Of a stretch of DNA of 64,000 bases, positions 12,991-25,240 are shown piece after piece. A model generated the notes under the pieces. That model had not been told where the DNA came from. It did no database searches and saw only the letters and a program-made list of their open reading frames with translations. A program made the position numbers and the translations under genes. The stretch comes from Allolobophora icterica (taxonomy: Eukaryota; Annelida; Clitellata; Crassiclitellata; Lumbricidae), in NCBI GenBank assembly GCA_963556255.1, contig OY744612.1, forward strand, positions 16,970,874-17,034,873, read 5' to 3'. Every line of letters begins with the position of its first letter. The first letter of the stretch is position 1.

Positions 12991-13364
12991 GCAGCGATGT
13001 TTGACCGGGATGCATTTCTACAGTTTTTGAGCTTTTCACTCGAAACCTTCACTACTGTGTCGGGGTGGGCATGACACACCCAGTGGTCGGCTTGGCGTCC
13101 CCCGTTTTCACCGATACCATAGTGTCCCGGGCCAAAAACCTACCCGGGCAATGCATTTTTAGCTGGTAAAAAACTAAGACTCAACCTATTTTCACTCGCC
13201 AGATGGCGCCGCCGGGTTAAGCAGCTACAGTACGGCTTCGCTAGAGGGATTGAAACACCCAAAACGCCGGGTTAAGCAGCTTCGCGTCCCTCGTTTTGAC
13301 CGCTACCATGGTGTCCCGGCCCAAAACCTCCGAAACCCGAGCAACGCCGGATTCACCAGCTAGT
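12880..13364 (+). mobile_element. Non-autonomous Helitron-like element with duplicated 3' module and internal (TCTG)n
   Basis: The 3' end has a GC-rich short hairpin (CCCGAGCAACGCCGG) followed about 10 bases later by CTAGT at 13360-13364, matching Helitron CTRRT termini. An AT-rich start leads into a TCTG tract at 12911-12989, as in Helitron-like short elements of invertebrates. A second, diverged 3' module (CGTTTTCACCGATACCATAG to AGCTGGT, about 13095-13167) precedes the last one, so the terminal module is present twice. The left boundary is approximate. Confidence 0.55.
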
Positions 13365-13446
13365 GTATATATAAATGTGCACGGCGGATAATAACTGTGC
13401 ATGCAAGTCTCATCTATATGGCTTTCTCCGCTGATTTCTGAAACGA

Positions 13447-13510
13447 TCATCAATCAATATTCGTTTAATTCAACAAATCCAGTTGACAATAACGCAACAG
13501 ATTACAGAAG
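13447..13510 (+). repeat. Dispersed repeat shared with 47455-47520
   Basis: TATTCGTTTAATTCA followed by CAATAACGCA and AGATTACAGA matches the segment at 47455-47520 with small differences. The family was not identified. Confidence 0.5.
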
Positions 13511-13782
13511 CATGATAATAATAGAATGGCTTAAAGAGGAGAGAATAAAGGGATGTGTTAATTAATAAGCATCTTTGAACATAACACGAGGAATAAAATT
13601 ACATTTATCTTTAGCTGGAAGGGTGAAATTGTGAGTTCTTGTCCTTAAGTCGTAGTTATTAGGTCGTGTGGGAGGAAAAACATCACGAAATATCATGACC
13701 GCATATATATATACACATGAACGCGTGTGCAATATATATATATACATATATATATATATATTACAGCTCAGTATCTTACTTT

Positions 13783-14635
<853 letters not shown>

Positions 14636-14666
14636 TCTAAAGCTCCAATTGATAGCTAAGTGCTTT

Positions 14667-14855
14667 GCACGTACCCCCAAAAATAGAGGAGGGGCATTTC
14701 CCGCAACAAGTCGAGAGGAGAATTTCTTGAAATATTAAAATATTATGTTTCAATATAAACAAACTTCTTCAAAAAGAGAAAACCAGACACAAAGAACTGA
14801 AATACGATTAGAAATTCATAATGAAACAAAGATTTATTTATATCTTCAATATGAA
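14667..14855 (+). repeat. Left arm of a 189-bp long inverted repeat
   Basis: This arm is the reverse complement of 15463-15651. The segments I compared base by base were identical and the arms have equal length, so no gap is needed. It is itself bracketed by a 22-bp inverted repeat (about 14636-14657 and 14855-14876, TCTAAAGCTCCAATTGATAG type). The right arm sits inside a hAT-like MITE, so this arm is probably an inverted partial copy of that element. Confidence 0.9.
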
Positions 14856-14991
14856 GCTATCAATTGGAGCTTTAGAAATTTGGAGTTTACGATTAGGATT
14901 ATGGCTGCATTCGACCACTTAAGGCAACATTCGGAAGTAGCCTAAGCACTGTTAGAAATCAGTAGCGTCTCGCAGCAGGCTTTGGTTAAAA

Positions 14992-14993
14992 CG

Positions 14994-15061
<68 letters not shown>
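14992..15061. repeat. (CA)n microsatellite
   Basis: About 70 bp of nearly pure CA, inside the spacer of the long inverted repeat. Confidence 0.95.
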
Positions 15062-15063
<2 letters not shown>

Positions 15064-15299
15064 ACCCTATTCAGTGTTATATATATATATATATAATTTT
15101 ATTTTTATCTGCTGTCTGTCTGGCAGTAATGTGCACACTTTCGAAGCGACCGTCAACCAATGATAACGACGCTAAATAATATAATCTACCGACTTTTATA
15201 GCGCAGTTATCGTATAGTCACTTCGTGAACGTTAGTCAGTTAGAGAAGCCAGGCTTAAATGCGATAAGACTTAGAAAAACCAGAAGCCAGGCTTCGGTG

Positions 15300-15690
15300 C
15301 AGTGGCGTAAACTTGTCCAAAATATAGGGGGAATGGGTCTGGACAATCAGCGAGTCTCAGACAAAATTGACGACAGAACGAGAAAACTGATGACATCGTG
15401 TGCGCTTACGATGTTGTATAATATGTATGAAATGGGTGCGTTTTGTTTACATGTAAATTTGTTTCATATTGAAGATATAAATAAATCTTTGTTTCATTAT
15501 GAATTTCTAATCGTATTTCAGTTCTTTGTGTCTGGTTTTCTCTTTTTGAAGAAGTTTGTTTATATTGAAACATAATATTTTAATATTTCAAGAAATTCTC
15601 CTCTCGACTTGTTGCGGGAAATGCCCCTCCTCTATTTTTGGGGGTACGTGCCCCGGCTGCCCCCGCTCCCCCCCAGAGTCTACGCCAATG
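15300..15690. mobile_element. hAT-like MITE (CAGTGGCGTA ends), containing the right arm of the inverted repeat
   Basis: The left end CAGTGGCGTAAACTTGTCC from 15300 and the right end, whose reverse complement from 15690 begins CATTGGCGTAGACTCTGG, fit hAT-type inverted ends. The flanking octamers do not match, so the target duplication has decayed or the boundary is slightly off. A shorter relative with the same two ends is at 50286-50426. Confidence 0.6.
15463..15651 (-). repeat. Right arm of the 189-bp long inverted repeat
   Basis: Reverse complement of 14667-14855, separated from it by about 0.6 kb. It lies within the MITE at 15300-15690. Confidence 0.9.
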
Positions 15691-15944
15691 CTAGTACGGT
15701 GGGTGAGCAAGCTGAGAGCAAGCAGGTGAATTTAAGTTTACTTTTAAGAAGCTATTAAATCACTGAGATCAGATTAGGCGCTTCAGTCTGCCTATCAAAA
15801 TGTTATGCACACATATTTTGGCATGAGTACCGTTCATTTCTGTTTAGCAGCGATCGACGAATTCTGCTTGTAGTATTGTTACAGTAGCACCTTATGCAAA
15901 GTTGTCGGATTATAGTTTGAGTAGACATAGGGTCCGATAATTGG
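15691..15944. other. No gene recognised
   Basis: Short unique-looking stretch between the MITE and the minisatellite. Confidence 0.5.
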
Positions 15945-16146
15945 CAATAGTTGATCTAAAGGTAAGGTAAGGTAATTGGCCACAGTTGGTGTAAAGGTAA
16001 GGTAAGGTAATTGGTCACAGTTGGTGTTAAGGTAAGGTAAGGTAGCTGGCTGTTGGTGTAAAGGTAAGATAAGGTACTTGGTCACAGTCAGTGTAAAGGT
16101 AAGGTAATTGGTCACAGTTGGTGCAAAGGTAAGGTAAGGTAATTGT
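15945..16146. repeat. Minisatellite, about 37-42-bp units, opposite strand to 13783-13888
   Basis: Five units of GGTAATTGGTCACAGTTGGT followed by GTAAAGGTAAGGTAA. This is the reverse complement of the 13.8-kb array. Confidence 0.8.
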
Positions 16147-16425
16147 CAGAAGAAGAACGAATCTATCGAAATGACACGATATGCAAAACAACTGCCATAT
16201 TGGCCGCGAACTCGCGCCGAATTCCTCATGCAGTAAACAGTTCCATAAGCTCCAGTTCTCACACGTGTGGATTTTCGGCTGAAGTGCACAGGCATGACAA
16301 CGGCAATCAAACAGCCGGAGAACATTTCCTGATGAGATACAATGCTTTATTTTATGCGTCTCAGACACACACTAACGGAGCAGTTTTCAGACAATAGGCC
16401 TACTTTGAAGCGTCAACAAACATGT

Positions 16426-16500
16426 CCAAGCAGACACTGCATAACGTTTGATGCTTGTTTTCCAGTAGCTCACGGTTAATCGCCTATTTGTCTAAATATG
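16426..16500 (+). repeat. Unexpanded homologue of the large minisatellite's 3' flank
   Basis: One CCAAGCAGACACTG is followed by a sequence matching the 3' flank of the 7.4-12.5 kb array (ACGTTTGATGC, then CCAGTAGCTCACGGTTAA). Confidence 0.7.
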
Positions 16501-16635
16501 TAGCCCTTTGGGGCCTGTCGAGACATTTAATAGCTTTGAAAAATATTTGCGATGCAATCTTTATTATTAAGGCAATACAGCTAGAAAATGTGGCTCAAAC
16601 ATTTGGGCCAACAGAACGAATAGAACAAGAAATAG

Positions 16636-17029
<394 letters not shown>

Positions 17030-17316
17030 GCCAGAGAAAATGTAAAGACGAGCCACAAAAATAATTTGAGGCTATAACGATTTGAGCTATAAATAAAGCT
17101 TGAAAAGGTGAAAATTAAAAACAACTGACAGAAGAGATCAGAGGAGATAAAACGGAAGCTTACACAATTATTACATGAAAGAAAGTTCTGCAGTGGAAGA
17201 GGTTCGTTGAATTAGCACCAAACAAGACAACTCGGGACCACGCATAAATTTTTGAATAAGCCGAGAGGAACATTAGGGCAGAAATTCTTCAGTGCAGAGG
17301 TGGACTTGTTGAAGTC

Positions 17317-17662
17317 CTCCTCTACCACCACCACCTCCTCCCCCTACTCCTCCTCCACCACCCCTTTTCCTCCACCTTCTTCACATCCTCCTCCACCTGC
17401 AACTCCTCCACCTGCTACTCCTCCACCTCCTCCTCCTTCTCCACCTTTCTCCTCCACCTACTCCTCCACCTCTCTCCACCTCCTACACCTCCTCCTCCAC
17501 CCCCTCCTCCTCCTCCACCTTACTCCTCGTCCTCTACCTCTTCCTCCACCTCCTCCAACTCCTTCATCTCCTCTTCATCTCCTCTTCCACCTCCTCCTCT
17601 ACTTCCTCTCCTCCTCCTCCTTCACCTCGTCCTCCTCCTGCACGTCCATCTCCTCCTCCTCC
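17317..17662. repeat. About 350-bp polypyrimidine (CTC/TCC) tract
   Basis: Almost only C and T on the plus strand with CCT/CCA/TCC triplets, a composition able to form triplex (H-) DNA. The Pro/Ser-rich frame over it is low complexity and not supported as a gene. Confidence 0.9.
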
Positions 17663-19227
17663 TGATGCTGCTGGCCGGTTATTGTTTTATCTGACATACC
17701 GCGGTCCGATGCTTTCAGCATCATCTTATATTACATTCACATTATAAGTGGCACTGGAATAGAATATTTTGCAGACGCTTACGAAGAGTTACAATTACCC
17801 ATGATGTAAGAAGACGAGGCATTTTAAGGTTCTAAGCCGAATACGTTATGCATAGACAATTATTCAATTTCTCTCTGAAACATATATGTATAATACACAA
17901 GATTGCGACATTAATATTGCAAATTTATAAAATAATTTAGTTGGTCATGTCTCAAACCGGAAGTAAGATCATTTCGCGCTGTAGCGGTCGTCATTTTCAT
18001 ATTCGATGAAACTTTCTTAAAATTTGCAAACAAAAACAACTTCAAAACACTTAAAGAAATGCGACGTATTTTTAATATATCTTTATATATATATATATTA
18101 ATAATATATTTGTCGTCGATGAGTGTGGAAGGTTGCTTCGTTCAGTCAGTGATACCTTCTTGATCATCCAGCGTAGGCTACTACGCAGCAACTATCTAAA
18201 AATATAAGCAAATTTTTAACATAGCCATCATAAAATGTCACAAACTCAACAAATATTTCCGATTAATCGGATCCGGAATTGGCTAAAACGTGCAAACTAA
18301 TCGGAATCGGTAATCGGCGGGGAAATGCCAATCGGTTACTCTTTAATGTACATATATATTTGTCTGCACATTTATTCATGTATGTATATATGTAGGCTAT
18401 GCTTAGAAATTTTTGCTAAATGTTAATTTTAACCCTCATATCATATTCCCAATAAATAGAGGGACCTTTAGTAATTTTTGACTAGATTTCAATTACCTCG
18501 CATGGTAGCCATTCGTAGGCCTATATAGTGATACCTTGATGGCACGCTGGCCGATCGGCTTTTCACCTCTACGATCTGGGTTCGAATTCTAGACCCGTCA
18601 TGTGACATAGATCTCATTTGTCGAACCTCGAAGGCCATCACTTAGGCCCCGCCCCTTCCACATGAATGATTCCTTAAATCCGAAACACGCTGTCGTTCTT
18701 ACTGGAGACTTGCCAGCAGGGCAAAAATTACGTGCACTTTGGAAAATATTGTTAAATAATGTTCAGTACAGGGGATGTCGAGAGTTTAGAACAAGTATAA
18801 TTAATTGTAATTAATTAATGACTTCTATCGCGCCGATGTCTGGTGCACAAGCATTAGACACAGTAGGCCTATTATATCATGTGACTTGTGCCAGCTATCC
18901 TTCAATCGAGTGCTGCCTTCACGAAGGAATTGTGTAATTGCTACGCTGTCCATTGAAAGTCGGGTCTTCATATAAAAGTCAGGAATTACTGCACGTTGGC
19001 CTATCGTGTTGAGCCGTCTTTAATCTTTAACGCTATCACAAATTCTCATGTCTACTAAACGACCCGATTTAAGATTAACCAGGATCTTCAGAGGCTTCCT
19101 TTTTGATTGTGTCTCGCGCAGGAAAGTTCTTCTGATGTGCAAGTACATCAACGTTCGTCCTAGGATTCGTAACGTTTGGTGGCTGTCATTATGTTGTTTC
19201 CGCGTCTTTGATAGATACCCACGGCGC
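17663..19227. other. No gene recognised
   Basis: AT-rich sequence with a B-box-like GGGTTCGAATTC near 18580-18595, which may mark an old SINE fragment. Nothing else was supported. Confidence 0.5.
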
Positions 19228-19397
19228 AGTGTTTAATCTAGTCCCCCTGTTCTGGGGGGGGGGGGAATTCTCGGGGGAATTTCATCCCAAAAAGGTCTCT
19301 GCCTTACAATATTGCTGAGCTCTGGGGGGGGGGGGGAACTTCAATCCTGGGGGAAAAATTTCCCCCCCTCCCAAAAGACGTCTAGATTAAACACTCT
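19228..19397. mobile_element. 170-bp MITE-like element with 9-bp flanking direct repeat and G/C runs
   Basis: AGTGTTTAATCTAG at 19228-19241 is inverted as CTAGATTAAACACT at 19382-19395. CCACGGCGC flanks the element on both sides (19219-19227 and 19398-19406). A 9-bp duplication is the length expected for Mutator-like elements. The interior has two runs of 12-14 G and a C run. Confidence 0.6.
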
Positions 19398-19466
19398 CCA
19401 CGGCGCTATATAAATATTTGATGTGCATGCATTAACCTGCTGAAAGCCAACTTCTTTGCTTTGCAA

Positions 19467-19770
19467 CTGTGGCCAATAGAGAAGGAAAAACGTTTGAGGA
19501 TCAACACGTCGTTTCTGTATAGGCTATTAGCCTCCGGAGTCAGTCGCTAAGAAATTACCAACTGACTTGATGTGTTAGCGACTGACTTAACGACTTAGTC
19601 GGCTGGTTGTAGACATTGAAACTATGGCCAACAGAGAAGGAGAAGTTCAGGATCAACAAGTCTTTTCATATAGGCTAATAGTCCCGAAGTCAGTCGCTAA
19701 GGAATTACCAACTGACTTGATGTGTTAGAGACTGATTAACGACTTAGTCGACTGGTTGTAGACATTGAAA
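19467..19770. repeat. Tandem duplication, two diverged copies of about 153 bp
   Basis: Both copies contain GGATCAACA, a GTCAGTCGCTAA element, ATTACCAACTGACTTGATGT and GGTTGTAGACATTGAAA in the same order. The second begins near 19620. Confidence 0.8.
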
Positions 19771-21424
19771 ATAACGTATTTTCAACGCGATGTTTGCCTG
19801 TACAAACAAACGCCATTTTCAATAAAAAACGATCATGTGACGTCATGCAGCGTAACGGAGACACCACTGGGGCAGATAGTAAGTAAAGAACTGGTGATCT
19901 GATATCGACTGGTTGGTTGTTAGACTTTTAGTCTGTTGCACTGTGACTCGTACCATAATAAGCAAGTGTTCCTCTGTCCTGCTGCTGATGTCTTCGTCAA
20001 TTTGAAAATCCGATTAAAGCCATAGACAAATTTTATTAGGCACTATTATATGAATAAAGTCATTAGCAGTCGGTAGCTTAGCAACTGGTTTCGACTTTAG
20101 GGCCTAGCGGTAGCCGATGACTGTGTTTCCGGGAACTATTAGGCCTATATACGATCTTCAACGTCAGCTTTTCTTCCAATCCTATGACTTATCTTGAGTG
20201 CTGCGATATGACTGCTTTTCACCTAAAGGTTCAATCCATTTTAATTTTCTATGCTTGGTGTCTGTCAATCTTTATCTCGGCAATTAATTTCCTTTTTATA
20301 CTCCTCCTTTATCAGGCTGTTAGATTAAATGTTTTTTCATCTGCCTTTCTGATAAGGGAGACAGTGATTTTGTCCAGACAGCTGTAGAACCAGTTTCATC
20401 TTCTTATCTAATCGGTTCGTGAACAGAAAGCCAATGCATCACACTTATTCATGGATTTCGTTTTCATGACCACTTTGAGAAATTACACAGAAATCGGCAT
20501 AAAGGAGTCAACTCAATTTATTCAGATAAATTGATTTGATAAAGAAGTAAAATTTACAACTTTTTCAAAACGGGTCTGACAAGGATGCTTCTGTATCCAG
20601 ACGTCTTATCTCAGAGAACATTCGTTGTGAACTGCAGGAAGACACTACTGCCCCGTTGCTATAGTTGCATTGTAATTGTCAGAACAAACTTCTCAGAGGC
20701 ATATATTAGAGGGGAACAGTAGCAGATTGGTGAGGACGCTCGATTTGTAACGCGGAGAGTACTGGTTTGAGTCACTATGTAAGGACTTTGAGCAAGTCCT
20801 TTACTCGGAATTGCCCAGCGCCATCGAAGTCCTGTCGTATGGTCGTGTGTTCACTGCTGAACTTTGTATGGAGGACGACATCAAATACAGTTATATTGCA
20901 TTGTATTGTAATAGAACACAATACATTACGACAAAGACCGATGATAATAACCTTTATTGTCACACTTGTTACGTGGGCCTGTAGGCCAAAATAACAATGT
21001 TCCAAGTACACTTGTATCTGCTTCATCAGACGTGAATTCAGCCTTTGGTAAACTGAGATATCCAAGGAGTGTCTGCTGCAATCAGAGGTTAACTCAAAGT
21101 GCGGGAGGCCAAAATAATGGTCATAGGAGAAGCTTTTAAGACACGAAATCTTACGATCTTTATTCTATCTGCCTTTTATGATCTTTGAGCACGAAATGCG
21201 AATGAGTTGCTCCTAAGGTTCGCAACACGGGGTCAGCAGTTACAGGAGTCATTTTTGGAATGGTGTATGGATATGAATATGGAATCTGGACTTTTATATT
21301 GCGCAATTTCGGAGTCCCGGGCGTTACTGTATATGCCCCATATCGCATATTCTCGCAATCCCTCTATGTAGGTTTATGTCTGCGAGTTGCCCCGTACAAA
21401 AGCGGGTTCAAAGAAATTGAAACT
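19771..21424. other. No gene recognised
   Basis: No supported coding sequence. A tRNA-like string with a B-box-like CTGGTTTGAGTCAC lies near 20745-20776 and could be an old SINE head. Confidence 0.5.
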
Positions 21425-21845
21425 GTGAGTAATCCAAGTGTAATATGTGCTTATGTAACTAATCCATGTTAATATCTTTGGTTGGATATGTCACTCACGT
21501 TTAATAATCTTACCTACATAAAAACTCAAGTTTAACATCTCTGCCTACATAAGTAACTGAAGTTTAATATCTTTACCAAGTTACCGGTACCTTAATAAGT
21601 AATCCATGGATTTAATATCCTTACCTAATACCTATATATGTAATCCAAGTGTAATATCCTCACCTACCTAAAAGTCCAGGTATTATCCTTGCCTACACAT
21701 GTAATCAATGGATTTAATAGTCTTGCCTACATAAGCAATTCAAGTTTAACATCAATTACAATGTAAGTATACCAAGTCTAATATACTTGCCTACACAAGT
21801 AATCAGGGTTTAAATTCTTGCTTATCTAGATAATCTAAGTTTACT
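21425..21845. repeat. Degenerate minisatellite, about 35-40-bp units
   Basis: Units of the form AAGTTTAATATCTTTACCTA then CATAAGTAATCC are repeated about ten times with much divergence. A related array (TTTAATATCTCTG units) lies at 25003-25240. Confidence 0.75.
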
Positions 21846-22103
21846 ATTTTTGTTTAGGCCTACATCACAATTGTTAAGAGACCTTCACTAGACAATAGCC
21901 GTAGTGAAACTTATCGGGGTAAGCTTATATTACCTGAAGTTGTAACATAGCTAATTGGGTGGTGTCTTTGTTGGGGGCAAATCGTTCAAAGTCAGTATGC
22001 GTGACAGAAGGATAAAATTCTACAGTTCCTCCAATTTATTGTACAGCAATGTTGTGAGTTTAGTTAGCTTGTTTTATTACATCGTGTGGCTGTTCACTGT
22101 CTA

Positions 22104-23295
22104 CAGGGTGGACCAAAAAAGTAACTCCCTACATATTTTTTAAGATTTCGGCTAAAAGTAAGAATTTTCAAATAAAGTTTTACTAGCTTAAAGGTAATTT
22201 ATATCTACGTATAATAGCCAAATTTCACAAAAATATTTCAAACAGAACAAAAGTTATGTTACTTTTACTGAGTCCACCCACTGTTTTTTGATGGTCCAAA
22301 AACATGTATTGCAACAAAAAGTAACAAAAAAAACGATTTTTTTAAGTCACATCTCAAATGATTGGCATCAAACAGACTTTATATTGCTTCACAACTTGTG
22401 TTCAATGTGTCCACCGCCAGTACCCACATATGTTCTGAGTCTCTTTGTAAAGTTTTGATGGCCTTGTTGATAGGTTCAAGAGGTAAATCTTCCCATATCA
22501 ACTTCAATGCGACCTTCAATTCTCTTATCGTTTTTGACTTTGGTCGCAGATTGTGGTATTTCTCCAGCATAGCTCCCCATACGTGGTAATCCAGAGGGTT
22601 CAAATCCAAAGAGTTTTGGGGCCATTGGTCCTTCTCAATGAAACCAGGGCAACTGACATTGAGCCAATCTTGCGTGAGACGAGCAGTATGCGCTGGTGCG
22701 CCGTCATGCTGAAAGATGAATCCAGCTGGCAGCAGACGCTTGCAATCAGAAATTAATTCTGGAAGCCGGAGAGAAACGTAATATGCAGCATTCACCTTCG
22801 CCCTTTCATCAACAAAATGCAGTCGACCTTTGCCACCAAAACAAATACCAGCCGATACAATGTGAAGCGAGCTTCTCGCGCTCAACGATCAAGCGATCAG
22901 GTCTTGCTAAATGATGTCACAGTGACGTGGAGTTAGCCTACGCTGGTGCCCCGTTTCTTTTCTAAATAATAATAATAATAATAATATTAATTACATTTAA
23001 TTATTTAAAAATTCTTACTTTTGGCCGAAATATTACCAATTATTTGAGATGTGACATAATAAAATCGTTTTTGTTATTTTTTGTTGCGTTACATGTTTTT
23101 GGATCATCAAAAAACAGTGGGTGGACTCAGTAAAAGTGACATAACTTTGGTTCTGTTTGAAATATTTTCGTGAAATTTGGCTGTTATACGTAGATATGAA
23201 TTACTTTTAAGCCAGTAAAACTTGATTGTAAAATTCTTACTTTTGGCAGAAATATTAGCAAAACCTCCAGGGGGTTACTTTTTTGGCCCACCCTG
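22104..23295 (-). mobile_element. Tc1/mariner-type transposon with about 260-bp terminal inverted repeats, internally deleted
   Basis: Starts CAGGGTGGACCAAAAAAGTA after a TA at 22102-22103 and ends as the inverted sequence CTTTTTTGGCCCACCCTG before a TA at 23296-23297. The inverted repeats are long, about 22104-22363 and 23035-23295, with scattered mismatches. They enclose the C-terminal half of a transposase on the minus strand. The N-terminal half is missing, replaced by a short AAT microsatellite region. Confidence 0.9.
22379..22885 (-). pseudogene. Mariner-type transposase, C-terminal catalytic half (5'-truncated)
   Basis: DDE/D transposase that would cut and paste the element at TA sites. 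The translation has the second catalytic Asp in FQHDGAPAHTA and the third in NSLDLNPLDYHVWG. The spacing I count between them is 37 residues, which would be DD37D; this depends on taking the D of LDY as catalytic. The reading frame ends at a normal stop (22379-22381). The helix-turn-helix region and first catalytic Asp are not present, so the protein cannot work. Confidence 0.85.
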
Positions 23296-23724
23296 TATTC
23301 TGTGACTTATATGGAATGGAAGCGATGAATTCTAGTAGCGGAGACCTGAACTCTCTTGAGAGTTGAGACTTGAGTATACCTTAAATTGCGCAGTCTGTTC
23401 AATTTCAGAGTTAATCTTAGATGTGTTGACACTATTCTCCGATTTACGGAAGCCCGCAGAGTGAGGGAGAGTGGAAATCAAACAAACGAGATTTCTGAAC
23501 AAATGTTCTACCGTCGATAACGCTGTGGTGAATTTTGTTTATAATATTCGTGTTATAAATATGGCCTATGACACCTGTTTATGTCTTTTTGTCATTCTCT
23601 GTTTTTCGTTTCATTTCATTTTGTTCTATTTGCTTCCGTGATTGGTAAATAAAGATTTTTATGTGTATAATATATATAAATTTTGGTATAATATATATAA
23701 ATTCAACTTTTATATCCCTCTCTA
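23296..23724. other. No gene recognised
   Basis: AT-rich sequence between the mariner element and the CR1-type fragment. Nothing supported. Confidence 0.5.
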
Positions 23725-24990
23725 AATCAACAATCCAGTTCCGTATTCGTTCAGTGGACCTGTTAACACGAGTAAGTCATCCATGCAGTGTTCGCGACTT
23801 GGGTGTCATCTTGGACAGTAACCTAACGTTCTCTGAACATCTCTCAAATCTAACCCGCTCCTGCTACTAACACCTGAGGCATTTTAGAGCCATTCGAAGA
23901 TCTGTCTCTTCTGTGTTCACTACCATGTCTTTATCTGCTACCGCGTTGACTACCGCAACTCGTTACTCGCTGGTTTCCCAAAGCACGCATATCTTCCCTT
24001 CTATACCCTTAAGCCGCAATTTTTCTGATTAACGGCTGGCTTGAGCAAATTTACGGCTGGTTTTTCGGCTAGCCGTAAAACTGTAAACCACTTTTTTCGG
24101 CTAAAAGTGCATCCGGCCAAAAAAATTACGGCTTGAAACATAGTTCGTTCATAAAGTGTATCGACTATACAGAGTCCTGAGTTCCAATTTAGGCAATTAA
24201 TTAGACATTAGAACTGTAAAACAATGCTATGAACAAGTGAACAATCATGAGTGGCACACAGACAGTTATACAAAATAGAACAGTTTAAGTAAATCCGAAA
24301 TTCTGAGCTATTTTACAAAAGTCATCACTCATTAGTTAGCAATTAGAATCCTCACTGACCTCAAGCCAGCGTGCAAACCTTATAATCGCATCTCTGTGCA
24401 TGTTTTAGCTGAACTTTTTCCGGCGGCTAGCCGTGAAATAACTCTCGGCGGTTTTTCGGCTAAGCCGCAAAATGTTAGCGGTTTTTCGGCTTGCAGAAGA
24501 TTTTGCGGCTCGGCGGCTACCGGCGGCGGCTTAGGGAACTATTCCCTTCAATCGGTCCAGAATTCTGCCACCAGGCTTATCGCTCCTCCCACCCCCGATT
24601 CTCTCACATTTCAACCTTCATGACTGAACAGTTCCACTGGCTTCCTGTTGCTTCTCGAATCCAGTACAAGATTTTGCTCCTGGTCTTCAGAACCCAGCAG
24701 GGACTGGCTCCCAAATATCTCTGTTATCTAATGTACAAGCCCATCTCTGCGGCCTCCCTCCGTCCCTCCGCTCCACTGACCGACTTGATCTCTTAGTCCC
24801 TCGGGCAAGGACTCTTATGGTCCAGAATGGCCTTCCCCTCAATTCGATCCAAGATTGTGTCTGGGGTCTCTTCCGTACCTATCCGCTCCTTGAAAGCATT
24901 TCTTTTCCCCTCCCCGGGGCTCCCACAACGAGAGCGCCTCTGAATAGCTCCGACTGTTTAGAGGCGCTATACAAATTTCCAAATACAATA
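23725..24990 (+). pseudogene. CR1/L2-type non-LTR retrotransposon, 3' reverse-transcriptase fragment, split by an insertion
   Basis: Remnant of the end of a LINE ORF2. First part (23725-24000) reads VRDLGVILDSNLTF and AIRRSVSS; second part (24541-24990) reads LQSVQNSATRLI, WLPVASRIQYKILLLVF and GLAPKYLCYL. The same signatures in one piece occur in the minus-strand copy at 35833-36451. Frameshifts and stops are present. The 3' end is GAGGCGCTATACAAATTT with an AATACAATAC tail, as in short-tandem-repeat-tailed CR1-group LINEs. A separate element occupies 24001-24540. Confidence 0.8.
24001..24540. mobile_element. Short DNA element nested in the CR1-type fragment
   Basis: Its ends contain CCCTTAAGCCGC (left) and the near-inverted GCGGCTTAGGG (right), and the interior is rich in CGGCTAGCCG-like motifs. 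Flanks read CTTCCCTT and ATTCCCTT, a likely 8-bp duplication with one mismatch, suggesting a hAT-like non-autonomous element. Removing it makes the LINE sequence continuous. Confidence 0.6.
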
Positions 24991-25002
24991 CAGCACGAGT
25001 AA

Positions 25003-25240
25003 ATCAAGGCGTATTTTGCGTTTAATATCTCTGTACACATAAGGAAGTGAAAGTGCGTGTAAATTTAATATCTCTGTCAACACCAGTAAGTCAAAGTGCA
25101 TGTGCGCTTAATATCTCTGACAGCATCGGTAGGTCAAAGTTCACGTGGGCTTAATATCTCTGTCAACACCAGTAGGTCAAAGTGCGTGTGCGTTTAATAT
25201 TCCCTGCAACATAAATAGGTGAGAATTTGTCAGTTTAATT
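25003..25240. repeat. Minisatellite, about 50-55-bp units
   Basis: Four to five units with TTTAATATCTCTGTCAACAC then AGTAAGTCAAAGTGC. Related in core sequence to 21425-21845. Confidence 0.75.

Noticed and set aside
17252..17665. 137-codon Pro/Ser-rich frame
   Set aside because: Low-complexity translation of a CTC tract with no domain.
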